DNA of 64,000 nucleotides, taken from the NCBI GenBank assembly GCA_038030265.1, contig CM075939.1, positions 51,131,253 through 51,195,252 of the forward strand, in the 5' to 3' direction. This document shows positions 21,077-34,739 of the stretch, in pieces. Origin of the DNA: Corythucha ciliata. Lineage: Eukaryota > Arthropoda > Insecta > Hemiptera > Tingidae. Every line of letters starts with the position of its first letter. Position 1 is the stretch's first letter. A program made the translations under genes and the position numbers. Under the pieces are notes generated by a model that was given only the letters and a program-made list of their open reading frames with translations, had not been told where the DNA came from and ran no database searches.

Positions 21077-24000
21077 GGTGCGTCCAGGCTAACTTGCAGC
21101 ACAGTAGGATCGCGGCTGCGGATGTAGCGGTCCTGATGAGTAGGGTAAGTTTTGAGGTGGGCCTGTTCCAGGAGCCGTATGTCTCAGGGAACAGGGTTTG
21201 TTATCTTAGAAATAAGGATTATAAGATTTTTTATACTGAGGGAGACCTGGCTCCGAGAGCATGTGTGGCTGTGTTGGCGAATTTTAACCCGATACAGTTG
21301 CGCTCCTTCGGAACCAGGGATCTCATTGCGGTCAGTTTCAGGGCAACCCTGCGAAATCAAGAGGTCAAGGAGGTCGTCGTGGCGTCGTGGTACAGAGCGA
21401 TGGAGGAGGATGGCGTACCAGCGGAGCTTGAAAATCTCTGCTCCCACTGCCGGACAACAGGGAAGCTGCTAGTGGTCGGAGCCGACGCGAATGCCCACCA
21501 CCTAGCGTGGGGGTCGTCGAACGTAAACCGACCCGGCGAGCAGCTAATGGAGGATTTGGTAAGAATAGGTCTTTTTGTGGAGAATAGGGTGGATGAGTCC
21601 ACCTTTGTAGTTAGGAACAGGCAAGAGGTCATTGACGTGACCCTGAGCCTGGGGAGTATGGGTAGGCTAATTAGTAACTGGAGGGTGCAAGAGGGGGTGA
21701 TAACGTCGGACCACCGACCTATTATGTTCACAGTAGGAGCCGAAGGAGACAAAGCGGAGCCCGAACGAACCCCAGACATACAGACTGGGATAGATTCGAG
21801 CGGGAGGTAGGAAGAATGGTGGAGACCGGGGGGTTATCCAGAGACGTAAGGGAAATACTAACAGAAGCGTTTCAGGTGGCCTGCCCAGAGCAAAGGAGGA
21901 AGCCCCAAAAATCCCCTTGGTGGGGCCTAGGGCTCCGCTTGCTCAAAAGGGCGACCAGAGCGGCCGCGGAAACCGCGAGGCAACAGGGAACGACGTGGAC
22001 TGGGAGGCCTACCACGCGGCTAGGAAAGCATACAAGACTGGAATTCGCACGCGCCAAGAAAGATACATGGAGGACCTATTGCGAGGGAATTGAGGAAACA
22101 GGAGAGGCGGCGAGACTCGTTCGTATCGTACAGTCAGAACCGAATGGTAATGTAGGATCACTAACGCTTCCGGACGGTGGTTCGGTGGTTGATGGATTAG
22201 GTATCGCGACACACTTGCTAAATACTCATTTTACAGGGTGCAGGAGCGAGGAGGTCGTGCCACTGAGGGGTGGAACAGAGGAAGATGAGGAGTGCAATAG
22301 TTGCGACGTAGTGATTTCGAAGGAGCGATTCAACTGGGCACTCAGCTCCAATGGGACCCTACAAGGCAGCAGGATTGGACGGAATACACCCGTGTGCCAT
22401 CCAGCATGCCGGGGGAAGGCTTCAGGAGAGAATAAGACGACTCTTCGTCAGGTGCCTGGCAGCCAGGAAAGTACCCACGGCCTGGAAACGGGTGAGAGTT
22501 GTTTTATTCCTAAAGTTGGCGGGAAGCATGCCAAAGCGAAGGATTTTAGGCCTATTAGTGTAAGCAGTGTACTTTTAAGACTGATGGAAAGGATAATTGA
22601 ATTATACATGAGGAAATCATTGGCTACTGGGGGAGTGATCCACCAAAACCAGCATGCGTACACGGCGGGGAAGTCGACCGACTCGGCCCTCCACGACTTA
22701 CTTGAGAGGGTGGAGGGGTCGGTGGCCCAGAAAGAGTACGCGTTGGCTCTTTTTTTGGATATTGGAGGGGCATTTAATAGGGTACATAGGGAGTGTATTG
22801 TGGCAACTCTAGGGCACTTTGGGGTGGAGACGAGGCTGATTCAATGGATAGACTACTCGCTGAGTCATAGGTGGGTGGTCGCTAAGGTGGGCGGCGATAG
22901 GGTGGAAAAACGAGCCAGTAGGGGGGTGCCCCAGGGCTCAAGTCTCTCGCCTCTTCTCTTGATACTTGTGGTAGATAGTCTTATAAGGGAATTAGTGGAA
23001 AAGGGCTATTATGCGCAATTTTTTGCGGATGACGGAGCCATAGTGATTAGGGGGAAAGACTTATACACACTGTGTTCCCTCATGAGGGGGGCGGTGGGGA
23101 TAGTCGAGGCATGGTGTAGGCCTAGGGGTCTCACAATAAACCCTAGTAATATGAATATGGTGTTGTTCACTCACAAGAGAAAAAAGGAGGGATGGCAATC
23201 AATCCACTTTCGGGGAGAGGCCATGGCTCTCTCTAAACAGGTTAAATATCTGGGAGTCATATTGGATGATAAGTTAAGGTGGAAGGAACACGTAGACAGC
23301 GTTTATAAGAAAGCTGTGGTGGCCTTTCACCAATGTAGACAAATCGTGGGGAAGACCTGGGGCCTGAAACCACGGGTCATGAAATGGATATACACAGGAA
23401 TCATCCGACCGCGCATCCTGCACGGGGCGGTCGCATGGTGGAGGGGAATAGAGAAGGGACGGGGGGGGGGGCGGATAGGTTCACAAAAATACAAAGGCTT
23501 GCTTGCCTGGCGATTTTGGGGCCATTCCGGACAACCCCTACGAGGGCCATGGAAAGATTACTAGGCCTGAAGCCCTTGGACATTGAAGTCAGGGGTCGGG
23601 CACTTGAAGTTGCCTACAGGTTGAGATGCCAGGGAGGCCTAAAGAGGGCCAGGCAGGGCCAATGGGACTGGGAAGGGGAACTAAATAGAGTATCCCCGTC
23701 CTCGGCACTTAGACCGGATTACGTGGTTAAAAGGAACGACTTCTCGACCAAGATCAAACAGAGAGTCATTGTGAGAGAAGAGGGTTGGGGATATCAGCAA
23801 GGGGAGCTGGTGTGTTACACTGACGGCTCCAAGAAAGGTCCGGAAGGACCGACAGGAGCAGGAATTTTTGTGCCGGAGCTGGGGGTGGAAATAAGTATCC
23901 CGCTAGGGGGACACACCGCAGTTTGCCAGGTCGAGGTGGTAGTGATCGATGCTTGTATTTGGGAGCTACTGAAGTGGAAAGGGACAGGTAGAGCAATTGG

Positions 24001-24500
24001 TATCTACTCTGACAGCAGGGCTGCGCTGGGAGTGATCACCAAACCCGTGGTGGACTCAGCGACCGTAACGAGTTGCAGATTAGGGATACGGGACCTCCAA
24101 GGCGAACGGAACTCCTTAACATTGTGATGAATCCCGGGTCATAGAGGGTGGCAGGGAAATGAAAAAGCAGACGAGCTGGACAAATCTGGCGCGGACCAGC
24201 CGGTAATAGGGCCTGAACCATCGGTGGACATTGCCCGAAGGGTGGTCTTGAGGGAGATAAGGGCCTGGGCCAGTGACCAAGTTCTGAGGAGACGACGGAC
24301 TGAACCCGGGTGCCGACAAGCAAAACTGGGAATCGATGTGGAAGACCAGGAAGCTTCGGCATGGTTGCTGGGACTAACACGGGTTAAGCTTAGGCGGATA
24401 GTAGGGATGTATACAGGACATTACGCCCTTAATAGGCATCTGTCAATCATGGGGGCAGTAGGGGAGCCCGACGTGCGAAAGGTGTGGGGAGGCTGAGGAA
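21073..24500 (+). pseudogene. Non-LTR ORF2: APE endonuclease, reverse transcriptase, RNase H (frameshifted)
   Basis: APE domain in frame 1: VQANLQHS, FQEPYVSG, GADANAHHLAWGSS, ITSDHRPIMFTV (21073-21810). RT: PYKAAGLDGIHP in frame 1 (22351-22540), then frame 3 with HAYTAGKSTDSALHDLL, ALFLDIGGAFNRVHRE, GVPQGSSLSPLLLILVVD, and the active site AQFFADDGAIVI. RNase H in frame 2 from about 23470: VCYTDGSKKGPEGP, IYSDSRAALGVI. An in-frame stop lies at 24125-24127. A final Cys-rich part follows. At least four frame changes are needed. One lies at the G-run at 23461-23470. The active-site residues of RT are still present. Confidence 0.88.
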
Positions 24501-24696
24501 ACCGCGGAGCACGTCGTATGCGAGTGTGACGGCTACGCGGCGGCCAGATACACCATTTTTGGTGACGATAGGATATCCTTCCCCAGCTTCTCAAAGGAGA
24601 ATGGGACCCGTCTCCTGAGTTTGCTGGAAAGGATAAGTGGGTATGGTGTATGGGCCGAAAGGCTTTTGGCACCTTCGGAGTCGGGAGACCGTCCGA

Positions 24697-24728
<32 letters not shown>

Positions 24729-27700
24729 AGACACAAACCCGCGTAACTGTGAGACACTTCATGGGGTAAAACATGAGCTAGCGTTAACAATAACGCGTAA
24801 TTCTTCATGCACAAAACCAAAACACACTCTGTGATTTCGAGTGTTCAAAATGAGGACTACGATGATCTGGAATAATTAAAAAAAAAAAAAAAATTTCGAC
24901 CTTTGTTGACATTGGAAAGCAATTATCTCCGAGGGGGAGGTCTGTGAGCAATCCGACTGTGTGAAATAAGCGACAGAACTTTCTTTTTGTGATTTTGAAC
25001 ATGAACGATGGTGAACGAGAAACTTTTTTACCTCCATTTCAATTTATCACAAGATTGATGTGACCATTATAATTCGCACACGCGTGCTGCTACTCTGAAA
25101 GATTAGTTGAGAATGAAAAGAGAGGAAAAGAAGAAGAAAAAAATCACTTGGGAAATAAAAGTTGGTTTTTTTTCTTTATTTATTTATTTTTTTCTTCTTA
25201 AATGAATTTTAAACCAACAACGAACTGGCTGTAAGGTAAGTCGGTAATGCCTGAACTGAATTGAAAGCGGGAGGTTGGAAAATTCATATAGAAGTGCAAA
25301 GAGGAAAACGGGGACGAATTGACGAAGAAGAATAAGAAAAAAAGAAACGCGGTCTTCTTATTTATATGTTTTTCCTCTCTCTCACTCTATCTCTGTCTCC
25401 CTTTTCCTTTGATATGAAGTATGTAAGCTGTATTGCTTTGGGACCAAATAGAATGCCATGGACTTTTAATGGTGAAGGGGGGGGGGCTAATGATGGATTA
25501 TGACGTACGTATATAGGTTTTCAAGAGTCTTGTGGACGGTTGTAGGAAAGAAGAAAAAATAAGATATAAAAGATATAAAAGAAAATTAGCTGCTCCAGTG
25601 AGCAATACAGTATAATATAGCGTACAACGAGTGGAAACTCGTTTCAAAAGTAGCCATTCTGCTCTCTGACAATGAGTGTCGATCGTCTGGAGTTTCAACA
25701 ATAACCGCGTACATGGAATAGTGTACCATCATGTATTTTCCGATTCTGTAGAGAGTAGAGACACGATGTAGCCTGCGTCTTTAACAGTCCTTAAGCTGAC
25801 TACAGTAGTGGGAGGGAGAAGCTTGAGGTCAACGAACGTGATCTTTTCATTCCAACTTTTATAGAGTTTCCTTGGTCTTCTTTTGTGATACAACTCACCA
25901 GGTGGATGTAAGGTCTCATAAACACGAAGTAAACTTTAAATTAGAAAACAAGTAATTCAGGTCAGATATTGTGGTTAAATTCAATTAAAGAAGACTGATT
26001 TGTTTGTTTTAAGATAGTCGAGAAAGAAAAAAGGTGCGAAGATCACTTTAGCTCCTTGAATTTTCAGAAAAAAATGATTAAAAAGTAAAGTTTCATCAAA
26101 GCCCTGCGGTAAAGGGGACAGAAAATGTATACGTTCAAACCGCAAAGGCACGTGTCGCTTTAAAAAGGCCGGCTTCGAACTAAACAAAACATACATTTCG
26201 TATTTCATTTTAAGCTTTAAGCCGAGCCTCAATGAAAGACGAAGGGAAGTATTGAATTTTCTGAGGCGTGACCAAAATTGGTTTTATTTTGTAAATACTA
26301 AAAATATCGTCATAACGTGCAATTCTTCATCGTATGTTATTTGTGGTCTATCAAGCATAAATTGAAGCTTGAAAATATGGGAAGAGGGGCTGGCTACATA
26401 CTACGTTGCCTCCAGGAATGAAAAAGGTTCTGGTTTTAATTTGCCAATATAGCCTAGAGCAGCAGTTAAATTATACAAAAAAATAATGGCGTAGCTTCGT
26501 CAAAATGGAGTAAAAAAATGTCGTAGTACTGTGAACATTATTTCTCGACCCACACATTATTTTATTCGCTACTTTGTTTTCCACCGTGTTCCTTTAGGAT
26601 TGCCACAAAAATAATATTCCTGGAGCTCGTAGTCTTTTATTGGACTCTGTAACGGGTACAAATTCACGGTGAAACTGCTGAGTAATACCCAAGTCGCAGT
26701 GAGTGCTGCTAGGAGAGGGGTAGTCGATGGATCACCGATCGGCGTAGTTTGGCTCTAAAAATGACGCCTGGCTTTCTCAGATAAATCACTCGGCTAGTGG
26801 GAGGGGGAGGGGAGAAAAAGGAGTTTGGCTGGTTCAAGGGAACAGATGTGGTGAATTGAGTGCCGGGCTTAGCATTTACTGACTTCGAGCTTCACAAAAG
26901 AGCTGTTTTTTTTCTTCTATTTTCCCACCTCCTCATTGTGGCTAGTAAAAGACCGCTCCCCCCTTCCCGTAATCTTCAGCAATTCTATTCGTACTATGCC
27001 TATTCAGCATGAGACGAATTCAAGCGGTAGCGTCTTTCACAGAAGTTATATTTCTTGAACTGTCGGATACACTCTCCTCATATTTCTCACGAGTATCGTG
27101 AGGAGTTTCCGATAGCAAACTTATTTTTCGCGGGCTGCGTGCCAGCATTTTATTCATTCAGACCACTCCACTGTGGTAATTGCTCGTCTTTTAACGAAAA
27201 AGCTCGATCAAATTAACGTATATGACGTCATGTTTGTGCTATAATAAAAATTCAATGACTGCGAAAGTCATTTTTTCATCACAAACCAATTTATTGAGTG
27301 GTTGATCTTGAAAGCATTCTTGTGTTTCATTCACTCGATAGAGACACCACAAGCAAGCCGCTACAGAGGTTCTCTAGTACACAAATTGCGCAAGAAAACA
27401 AACGACAATAGATCGCTGACGATGTACAAACTTACGGGCAACATCGGAAACTTGCAATTTAACGGCGAAACATACGAATTCACCGATATTTAGCTCTGAA
27501 TTGATGTAATTGTGCTGCTATTCATCAATCCTTGGATGCTCTCGGACCAGCTGGACCGAGGTCCACGACTACTAGAAATAAGATCAAGAAACTTGAAATT
27601 TAACTGAAATTAAGACCAGAAATTTGCATTTTCGCATCAATAAAGCCCCGCAACCTGTAATGTCGTGGATATAACCAGCCAGTTTCCTCTGTCAGGCTTT

Positions 27701-27985
27701 GGCCGCCTTCGGGGCCAGCTAATTTTTGGGTTCTGCCGCCAAAAAAGGCCTGCGAAACTTGCTATTTCGCTTAACGGAACTTTATCAAGTTTGTGGGCAT
27801 GGACTCAGCTGGGTAATCCGGCCCCAATCGCAGTGTGACTGCAGCATTTAAAGACACATATTTGTGAGTTTTTGAATTTCGGGTTCTGATTTGATTGAAA
27901 TTACAAGTTTCCTTGATCAATCTACGCGAAATTGACAATCAGAGTTTAATAACACTAACTAAGCTGAGCTTAATAGCTTAAACCC
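24729..27985. other. No gene recognised
   Basis: AT-rich sequence with A/T tracts (near 24880, 25160-25195) and a G-run near 25480. Short frames lack any recognisable domain. No RNA gene or bounded element was seen. Confidence 0.5.
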
Positions 27986-27989
27986 CAAT

Positions 27990-29420
27990 CAGAATTAGTA
28001 TTTTTGCAAAATCCAAAATGGAAAATATCGTTAATTTGGGGCTGAAATTGAGATAAATGGCTAATTCACGGCTGAAATTTTTGAAAATAAAAAAAGAAAA
28101 CTGATTCACAGCCATAAATAAGAAAAAGTGCTAAATCACGGATAAGGTTGAGAAAACTTCACGGTAAAAACTGAGAAAAAGCTCTAAAATCGCGGTTAGA
28201 GTGTAAAAAACAGTCATTTGCGTTTAAATTTACGAAACACGTTATTTAACGGATAAAATCGTGAAAAATCAATAATTCACCAGTGATAAAAAAACACTAA
28301 TTCGCGCCTACAATTACGAAAACATGAATTCTCGACTTATTGATCAGAACGCAAGTTTGTGGCTCAATCTAAAAAAAACCAAAAACGATAGTTTATTGGT
28401 AAAAGTGAAAAAAAACGCTGTAATTCGTGGGGAAAGTTAAGAAAAGTGCTAATTCACTGATAAAATTGGGGGAAATCCGCTCTTTAGCGGAGAAAGAATT
28501 GTAAAAAATAAATAAATAAATAAATAAATAAAATAAAAGCGCATTGATGCTAAGAGTATGGAAATGACAAAGTTCAGCTTCTGAAGGCAAGTTCGTGGCT
28601 CAAACTGCGAAAAAACGTTAATACATAGCTAAAAGCGAAAAAAACGGTATATCGTAGCTAACATTTAAAAAAGTTACTAATTCATGGAAGGCAATTGAGA
28701 AAAATCGCTAATTAGCGGCTGAACTAAAGAAAAACATGAATTCACTACAAAATTCAGATAAATCGCTATAATTCACGGCTAAAAGCGTGAAAAATCGCAA
28801 AAATTGCTAATTTAGTGGCTAAAATGGAGAAAACTTGCTATTTTATCCATAAAATTGATTAATTTGTGGATTAAAAATAGAGAAACCGTCAATTCGCGGC
28901 ATCTGATCGTATAACTTTGTGCCAGAAAGTGAAAAAAATCGCTAATCCGCTCGCCGAATTTCCGAAAAAGCGTTAGGTAGTTTGCGGAGAAAATTGGGGG
29001 AACTTTAATTCGTTGATGAAACGTATAGAAAAATCAATAATTAGCGGCTAAGATGAGGAAAAACGCGAGTTTGTGGCTGAAGTCAAGAAAAATGGCTGTT
29101 TATGGCGTTAAATTGAAAACTATTTGCTATTTCACAAACATGAATAGAGCAAATGGCAAGTCGCAGTTTCTCGAGACAACTTTGTGGCTAAAATTGGAAA
29201 ATTTAGCGCTAATTCACGGGTAAATCACATTGCTCATTAGCGGATCAAATCAGAAAAACACAAATTCATTGCAGGGAAAATCGCTAATTCACAGCTGAAA
29301 TGGAGATAAATCGCTAATTCGCAGCTAAAATGGAGACAAATTGCTAATTCACCGATGAAATTGAGAAGAAGTGATAAAGTGTAGAAAAAACGCTAATTCG
29401 CGTACCCTGAAGGCAACTTC
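27990..29420. repeat. Degenerate tandem array, about 29-bp unit (family B)
   Basis: About 45-50 imperfect copies of GCTAATTCACGGCTAAAATTGAGAAAAAC-like units (quoted in part: GGCTAAAATTGAGAAAAACG). It is the same family as in hAT-type element 3. An AAAT microsatellite lies at about 28505-28531. Element ends could not be fixed: GGCCAGCCCTG near 29756-29766 looks like a right tip, but no paired left tip with a duplication was found. Confidence 0.88.
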
Positions 29421-29513
29421 ACGGAGCGTTGATGAAAGATTCGCCCGGGGCGCCGGCCACCGAATGTCCAAGGCTGGCACTACAATGAGCTGCCCACGGC
29501 CTTTTGCTAATAG

Positions 29514-29650
29514 CGTTTTCCATTTGCATAAAAGTCCGCTTTGAAGCCGAGCATTTCCACCCGTCTTCTCGGAATTATATCATTATGATAACAGAGAAGA
29601 CGGGTGGAAATGCTCGGCTCCAGAGTGGAATTTTACGCAAATGGAAAACA
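29514..29650. mobile_element. Palindromic MITE, 137 bp
   Basis: Arms of 57 bp (29514-29570 and 29594-29650) match at about 50 positions, for example GCCGAGCATTTCCACCCGTC and its complement. The 23-bp loop is TAT-rich. There is no frame. The superfamily is undetermined. Confidence 0.88.
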
Positions 29651-32600
29651 CTGTAAGACCAACCTGTAGTTCTCGATGATGGCGGAGGGGGGTTGGCGAA
29701 GATGGGTGGGACGCCTGATTTCTTACAACCATAGGTTTATGGCCCACGACCGAAAAAGGGTTGGCCAGCCCTGATGTAATGGGTTGGGCAGATTCTCTAC
29801 GAACATTTTACACCCAGTATTAAGCTTTTGAAAAAGTAATTAACCCTGAGAAGTTGCTCTATTGCCCGTTGAGCGATGAAAGGGCCCATAAAATTGCCAA
29901 TCGAGGACAGCAACTCGTTTATAATTGTATATTTTACTACAAATCTATATAAAACCGTCAATACGAAGATAATTTCGAAGTTTTCGCAGCGTTTTTAGTA
30001 CAGAAATGGCCCAAAAGTTCAGAATCCAGCAATAACTAGACAGTTTCCATGAAATATTTAAACCGTTGGAGGGGGAAGTGCATTTTATTTCAGGGGTCTA
30101 ATTTCAATTTGCCGAGTTTAGTACCCTTGGGGACAAAATGCCTAGTTCAGTGATCAAATATCATTTTCTTGAGCAAGAATTGACAGTTTTATCGATTATA
30201 AGGCTACACCGATCATTTAACCGTCAAAAGTGTAAGTTCTTCCATCGAACACAGCTAAAATGGCGGATATTTTCTGGGAAGCACAGCCTTTGAGACGCTA
30301 CGGGTTCCCGAGAGGGTTATGAAGGCCAGAAACAAGGGTATATAACAATTTAGCCAATTAATTTTTGTTTTTCATTCATTAGCAGAGTGAGAAGCTCATC
30401 CAAGTTTGTTACTGCAGTCTACACTTCACAGCTTTTATTGCTTGTTTGAGTAATTTCTTTTCAGCACTCTCATTAAGTATTATGGGTGGAAGCCGGTGCG
30501 ATAGTTTTTTTTCTTTCGTGAACTGTCTCAGCATAGGTCCTGCTATGTCTCTGAGGACTGAAAATCAATCAATGAAACAGATGGAGTTTTCTCCTTCATC
30601 TTTCATGTCGTCTTATGCCAATAAATATAGAGATCAAGAGAATTTTCGGGTCATGGAAAGGATTAAGCAACGTACTCGGAAGATCAGAATTAATACTAAC
30701 TAAAAAAACAAGAGAGATCACCAGCTGAAGATAAAAGACATAATAATAAAATTATCTGAACTAATAACTGTGATATGTCAACTCATTGAACCGAGGCTCA
30801 TTGAAATACATAAGGCGCCGACTAATTAATTGATGAATGCCTGAAGTTTCACACGCGGAAACTTTGTAGTGCTCGTGATTCATCAACAAGCAACTTGGTT
30901 CTGACACTGTAAAGTAATAGGAATCTCCCCGCTTGACACATAGTGGAATTAAAGATACACGGCTCAGAAAACGAGACTCCCGTAATGAAATATTCACGGT
31001 AATGATGTTTTCCTTCTGGGAAAGTTCCCTTGATTCGAAACATCATTTTCTTTCAAAGAAAAAAGGAAAGAAACATCCCCTGTAGTAGTAAAAACGAACT
31101 TTCGCAGTTCTAATGACTAAAAAATTAATAAATGAAGCGGAATGAACCCTAAATAAGCTGGGAAGTGCGGTGCACAGGGGAAGAAAGGCTTGGAATCATG
31201 AACCCTTTTCTCGAAAATGAAGGGTTTTTCAGAGAGAAGCACAGAATAATTGCTATGGGGAAGATCTGAGCACGCGAGAAAAAAAAAAAAAAAAAATTGA
31301 AGTAAAAACATGAGTGTAAAAGGATGGAAAGGAATCGAGTTTCCTTTAGGGAGTTTAAGGTTGGGGAAAGTTGAAGGAGGGCAATGGGACTTTTTGCTTT
31401 AGTATAGAAAGAGCACTTCAAAGTCCTTAAACCATTCCCAAAGCTCCTTAAAAAATAACTACGACCAAACCCATTAATTACTACTGTCCTATTTTGAGGA
31501 CACTCGAATTTCAGGCTCTCTACGCCAACGCATTTAATTTTTTTTAAAGACTTCATGCATTGAAATTTGGTTTAGCCCATTGGCCCCTCTTTCTTTTTTT
31601 GTGGAATTTTATCAAAAGTGGCTTAGCCAAAATTAAAATTTTCATTTGCAAAAAGAGAAAAAATTTTTGGCGAATTTTAAAATTCACTCAAAACCACCTC
31701 GCAATTTCGATACTTATATACGCCTACTTTTTTCATGAAATAGAGTGCCCAGAACGCCATAAAAATGTTTTTCTCTCATTGACTCACAAAACTGAACTTG
31801 GAAGAGAGAAATCGTTGCAAAGAGCATTATAAAAAAAAGAAGACCCCCCCCCCCACAATACCTTCCATGATCTTATATCCGATCCCGGTAGCGAGCTGAG
31901 TCGGCGTGTGAAAACATTGGGGATTCATGTATTATACTTGCCACAGTTTGCCTTGATTTTTTAGTGGTACATGGACAAAAATGTATCAATAAGTAATAGC
32001 CATAAACATTGACACGATTGAGACAACCGCCAAGGGATCCCGATTTTCCTAGGTGAACAAGATGCTTGTGGCCCAGCCAAATGTCTTCAAATTCTACAGT
32101 TTCATTATGATCAGCTTCAATGATCACGGTTGTTTGGCCTCGAAATATATCGCCTAACGGTCAAAAGTGGCAAAAGTGATTTTGGGGGGGGGGGGCGCCG
32201 GGCTTTTAACCCAGCAGGCGCTTAAGCCTCTATTGGGCTTCTACGCCATACCCAGATCTAACTGTGCACTTCACACCCGTACTACACGCGTGCGTTTCGG
32301 TCGGTGCGCGGTTTGTTGAACGCACACCGCCAGGAACGCCTACACTAAGCCGAGTGTGCCGCGTCACAGCTCGCCGCGATAAAGTGATACTGGACTTCTG
32401 GTACCTTTTTACCAGGGTTCTATAAGAAATGAAGTATGGTAAACGCTCATTGTTATGTATGACGTCATTGGGGAGGTCCCTTATCGTAACGTGTACGGTT
32501 TCCTTACCTTCCTTGGCGGAACCAAAAGCGGGTCATTAACACTTGTGATTGTGACTTAAATAAATGACAAGTTAATTAATATTTTTGAATTAACATAACA

Positions 32601-34211
32601 CTCATGTAGTACGCAATGAGTCCCACCCATGACCAAAAACAGGAATTGCTCGGTTTCGTGTGTGAAGTTTTGTTGACTTGAAACTTCGCTCGGACAAGAG
32701 GATCTTGGAACTGGAACATAACTCTGTCTGTTGTAAAATGTTTATGATTTAATGAATAATAACGACAAGGCTTCTTTATTCAGAGGCGTAACATGGCCGA
32801 CTAATTAGACAACGGTATTCGGGAACAAGAAGTGGTGGGGCACGCTCGCGCATGACTATAAAATGATACTGTAAATATAAGAATATAACTATGATTCCTA
32901 CAACATAAACAATGTCAACAACTGCACAAGTAGGTTATGTTAGGTTTTCTCTTATCTAATCTGCTTAACAGTTAAAAACAGTATCTAGTTGCCGGCTGTC
33001 GTTCGTTTTGTTTCCGGATTAATTAAAGTAAGTACTTATAAAATGTAATAACTTGTTGAAATGGTAGTTATTCGATTAATGTGATTACAGGAAAGAGGGC
33101 GTGAAAACTAACTGGTGGTTTTCTGTCGCCTACGAGATGAGCGGCAGAAAAGTCAACCGTGAAAAATATGAGAGCCTTGAGTAGAGAACCTATAATCAGA
33201 CAGGTAAAATCACAGACGCCATGTTCGCTCTTATCAATTATCAGCCTTGTAAAATCCACCTTTTGTTCATGTTTTGTGAATGTCAACAAACCACCCCCAA
33301 CCTATCTTATTAAACTGATAAGAACGAACATGGCGCCGTATGCGTCTACTCGTCTTTAAAGGTTCCTTACCTTGAGTTCTCTTTACTTAAAACGGGACCA
33401 CGTACTTACGTTGCTCATTGCCTGATTTGTAACAACAAATTGACGAATACCGCTTTGTCAAGATTGAAATCTCATCGGTAAGAAAAATTTAAATTTAAGT
33501 ATTTATAGAGTAGCGAGTATAGCTAGTTGAAATGAATGAAGACCGTGAGATTGCCATAGTTATCCTCTGATCATTTTAAATTTAAAATTGAGTGATTTAC
33601 TGTAAACATTTCTCTCAGCCGTTCAAAACGAATTATTTGTGAATGGTAACCCAGGCCAAGGTAAATAGAATAAATAGGTATGCTCTTAATTTTCAACCAA
33701 TTATTATTGTTTGTGCCATGACGTCATGGGATGACACATTTTTAAAAAACTAACAGGTGGGACTTTTTTCAATAAAACAAAATTATTAACATTTCTGGGG
33801 CCACTTTTGAAATCGGGTGAACTACGCATTATAGCCTGCAGGACAATGTTCCTGTGAAAGAAGTGATTGCAGGGTCCCTGAGTGTAATGGTTGGAGCAAA
33901 GAAAACTGCTGCAGGTGCAGGGTATCATCTCAGTTGTGGAACTCTTAGAAATTCTTTTAAGATAGAGCAAGTTCAGCAATTTTCTCGTTAAACAATGAGT
34001 TTTCGTGACGACTCATCAAAGTAGAGACCGCGCCCCGAAACACTTGGCTTCGTATTAAAGGTTCTCGGCGGTGTTTGTACAACCAACCGCACATCGACCA
34101 ATATGCTCGTAAGGTGAGGTTGTGAATCTCCCAACTCCATCCTGGGTATGCGGCCAGGGGCCTTAGTACGAACGGTCGGGGAAAAAGCAGCATGCCGGAT
34201 CCAAGGACGCC
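29651..34211. other. No gene recognised
   Basis: Mostly non-coding. Minor structures: a diverged repeat-like stretch at 30100-30240, an A-run at 31280-31297, a C-run near 31844, a G-run near 32186, and a weak inverted repeat (GCCATGTTCGCTCTTATCA at about 33219 against TGATAAGAACGAACATGGC at about 33315). The 85-codon frame at 30446-30703 has no recognisable domain and is not called. Confidence 0.45.
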
Positions 34212-34739
34212 GAATAAGAAACGTGTGTGAAGCTAGCCCCCTTTTACACTCTTTCAGGGGGCAAAATACTAACCCGCATGACAGGAATCGCACTTGAGTC
34301 TAGGTACAGCCAATAGAGAAGCTAACAAAATCAAAAAATTCAGAACATCAGTCTACCGCCAGCAAAAACAGAAGCTAACAAAATTGAATTTAAAAATTGC
34401 CACATTAGGACGCCATTACCCTTTACATTAGAGTCATAAAACCAATGTCTGACTCGACAGCAGCACACAGGTACATGAAAAATGTTAATTACATTGAAAA
34501 ACCATTATTAGCAAGCATTAAATACCACACCTGAAGAGAAAGAGCGTGTCACGAACAACCTGTACACTGTACACTACATTCATGCCATGCGGGTCAGTAT
34601 AACGAGGCGATACCGCCCCCAAGTAACCACCACCATGTTAGCATAAGAACAATTCGGAATTAAATAACGAACAGAGGATGAGGTACAACATGGCATAAGT
34701 AAAAAATAGGACAAACTACCCCCCCCCCCCACGGCAAGA

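Larger units (their letters stand above)
20471..24728 (+). mobile_element. Non-LTR retrotransposon with APE, RT and RNase H (R1/LOA/I-like), defective
   Basis: Ordered modules are an ORF1 end, an APE endonuclease, RT, RNase H, a C-terminal Cys/His-rich region and an A-tract of 27 bases (24702-24728). RNase H after RT is known in the R1, LOA and I groups, so the element is placed there without finer assignment. It is truncated at the 5' end inside ORF1 and abuts a family A array. No clear target duplication was found. Confidence 0.88.

Noticed and set aside
21816..23564. A single intact 582-residue reverse transcriptase ORF
   Set aside because: The frame is open, but RT motif PYKAAGLDGIHP lies in another frame at 22351-22540, so the ORF joins true and false coding parts.
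27693..29766. Pairing CAGGCTTTGGCC (27693) with GGCCAGCCCTG (29766) as ends of the family B element
   Set aside because: Tip similarity is weak and no target duplication is present.
30446..30703. 85-residue plus-strand frame
   Set aside because: No recognisable domain, start context or neighbours to support it.
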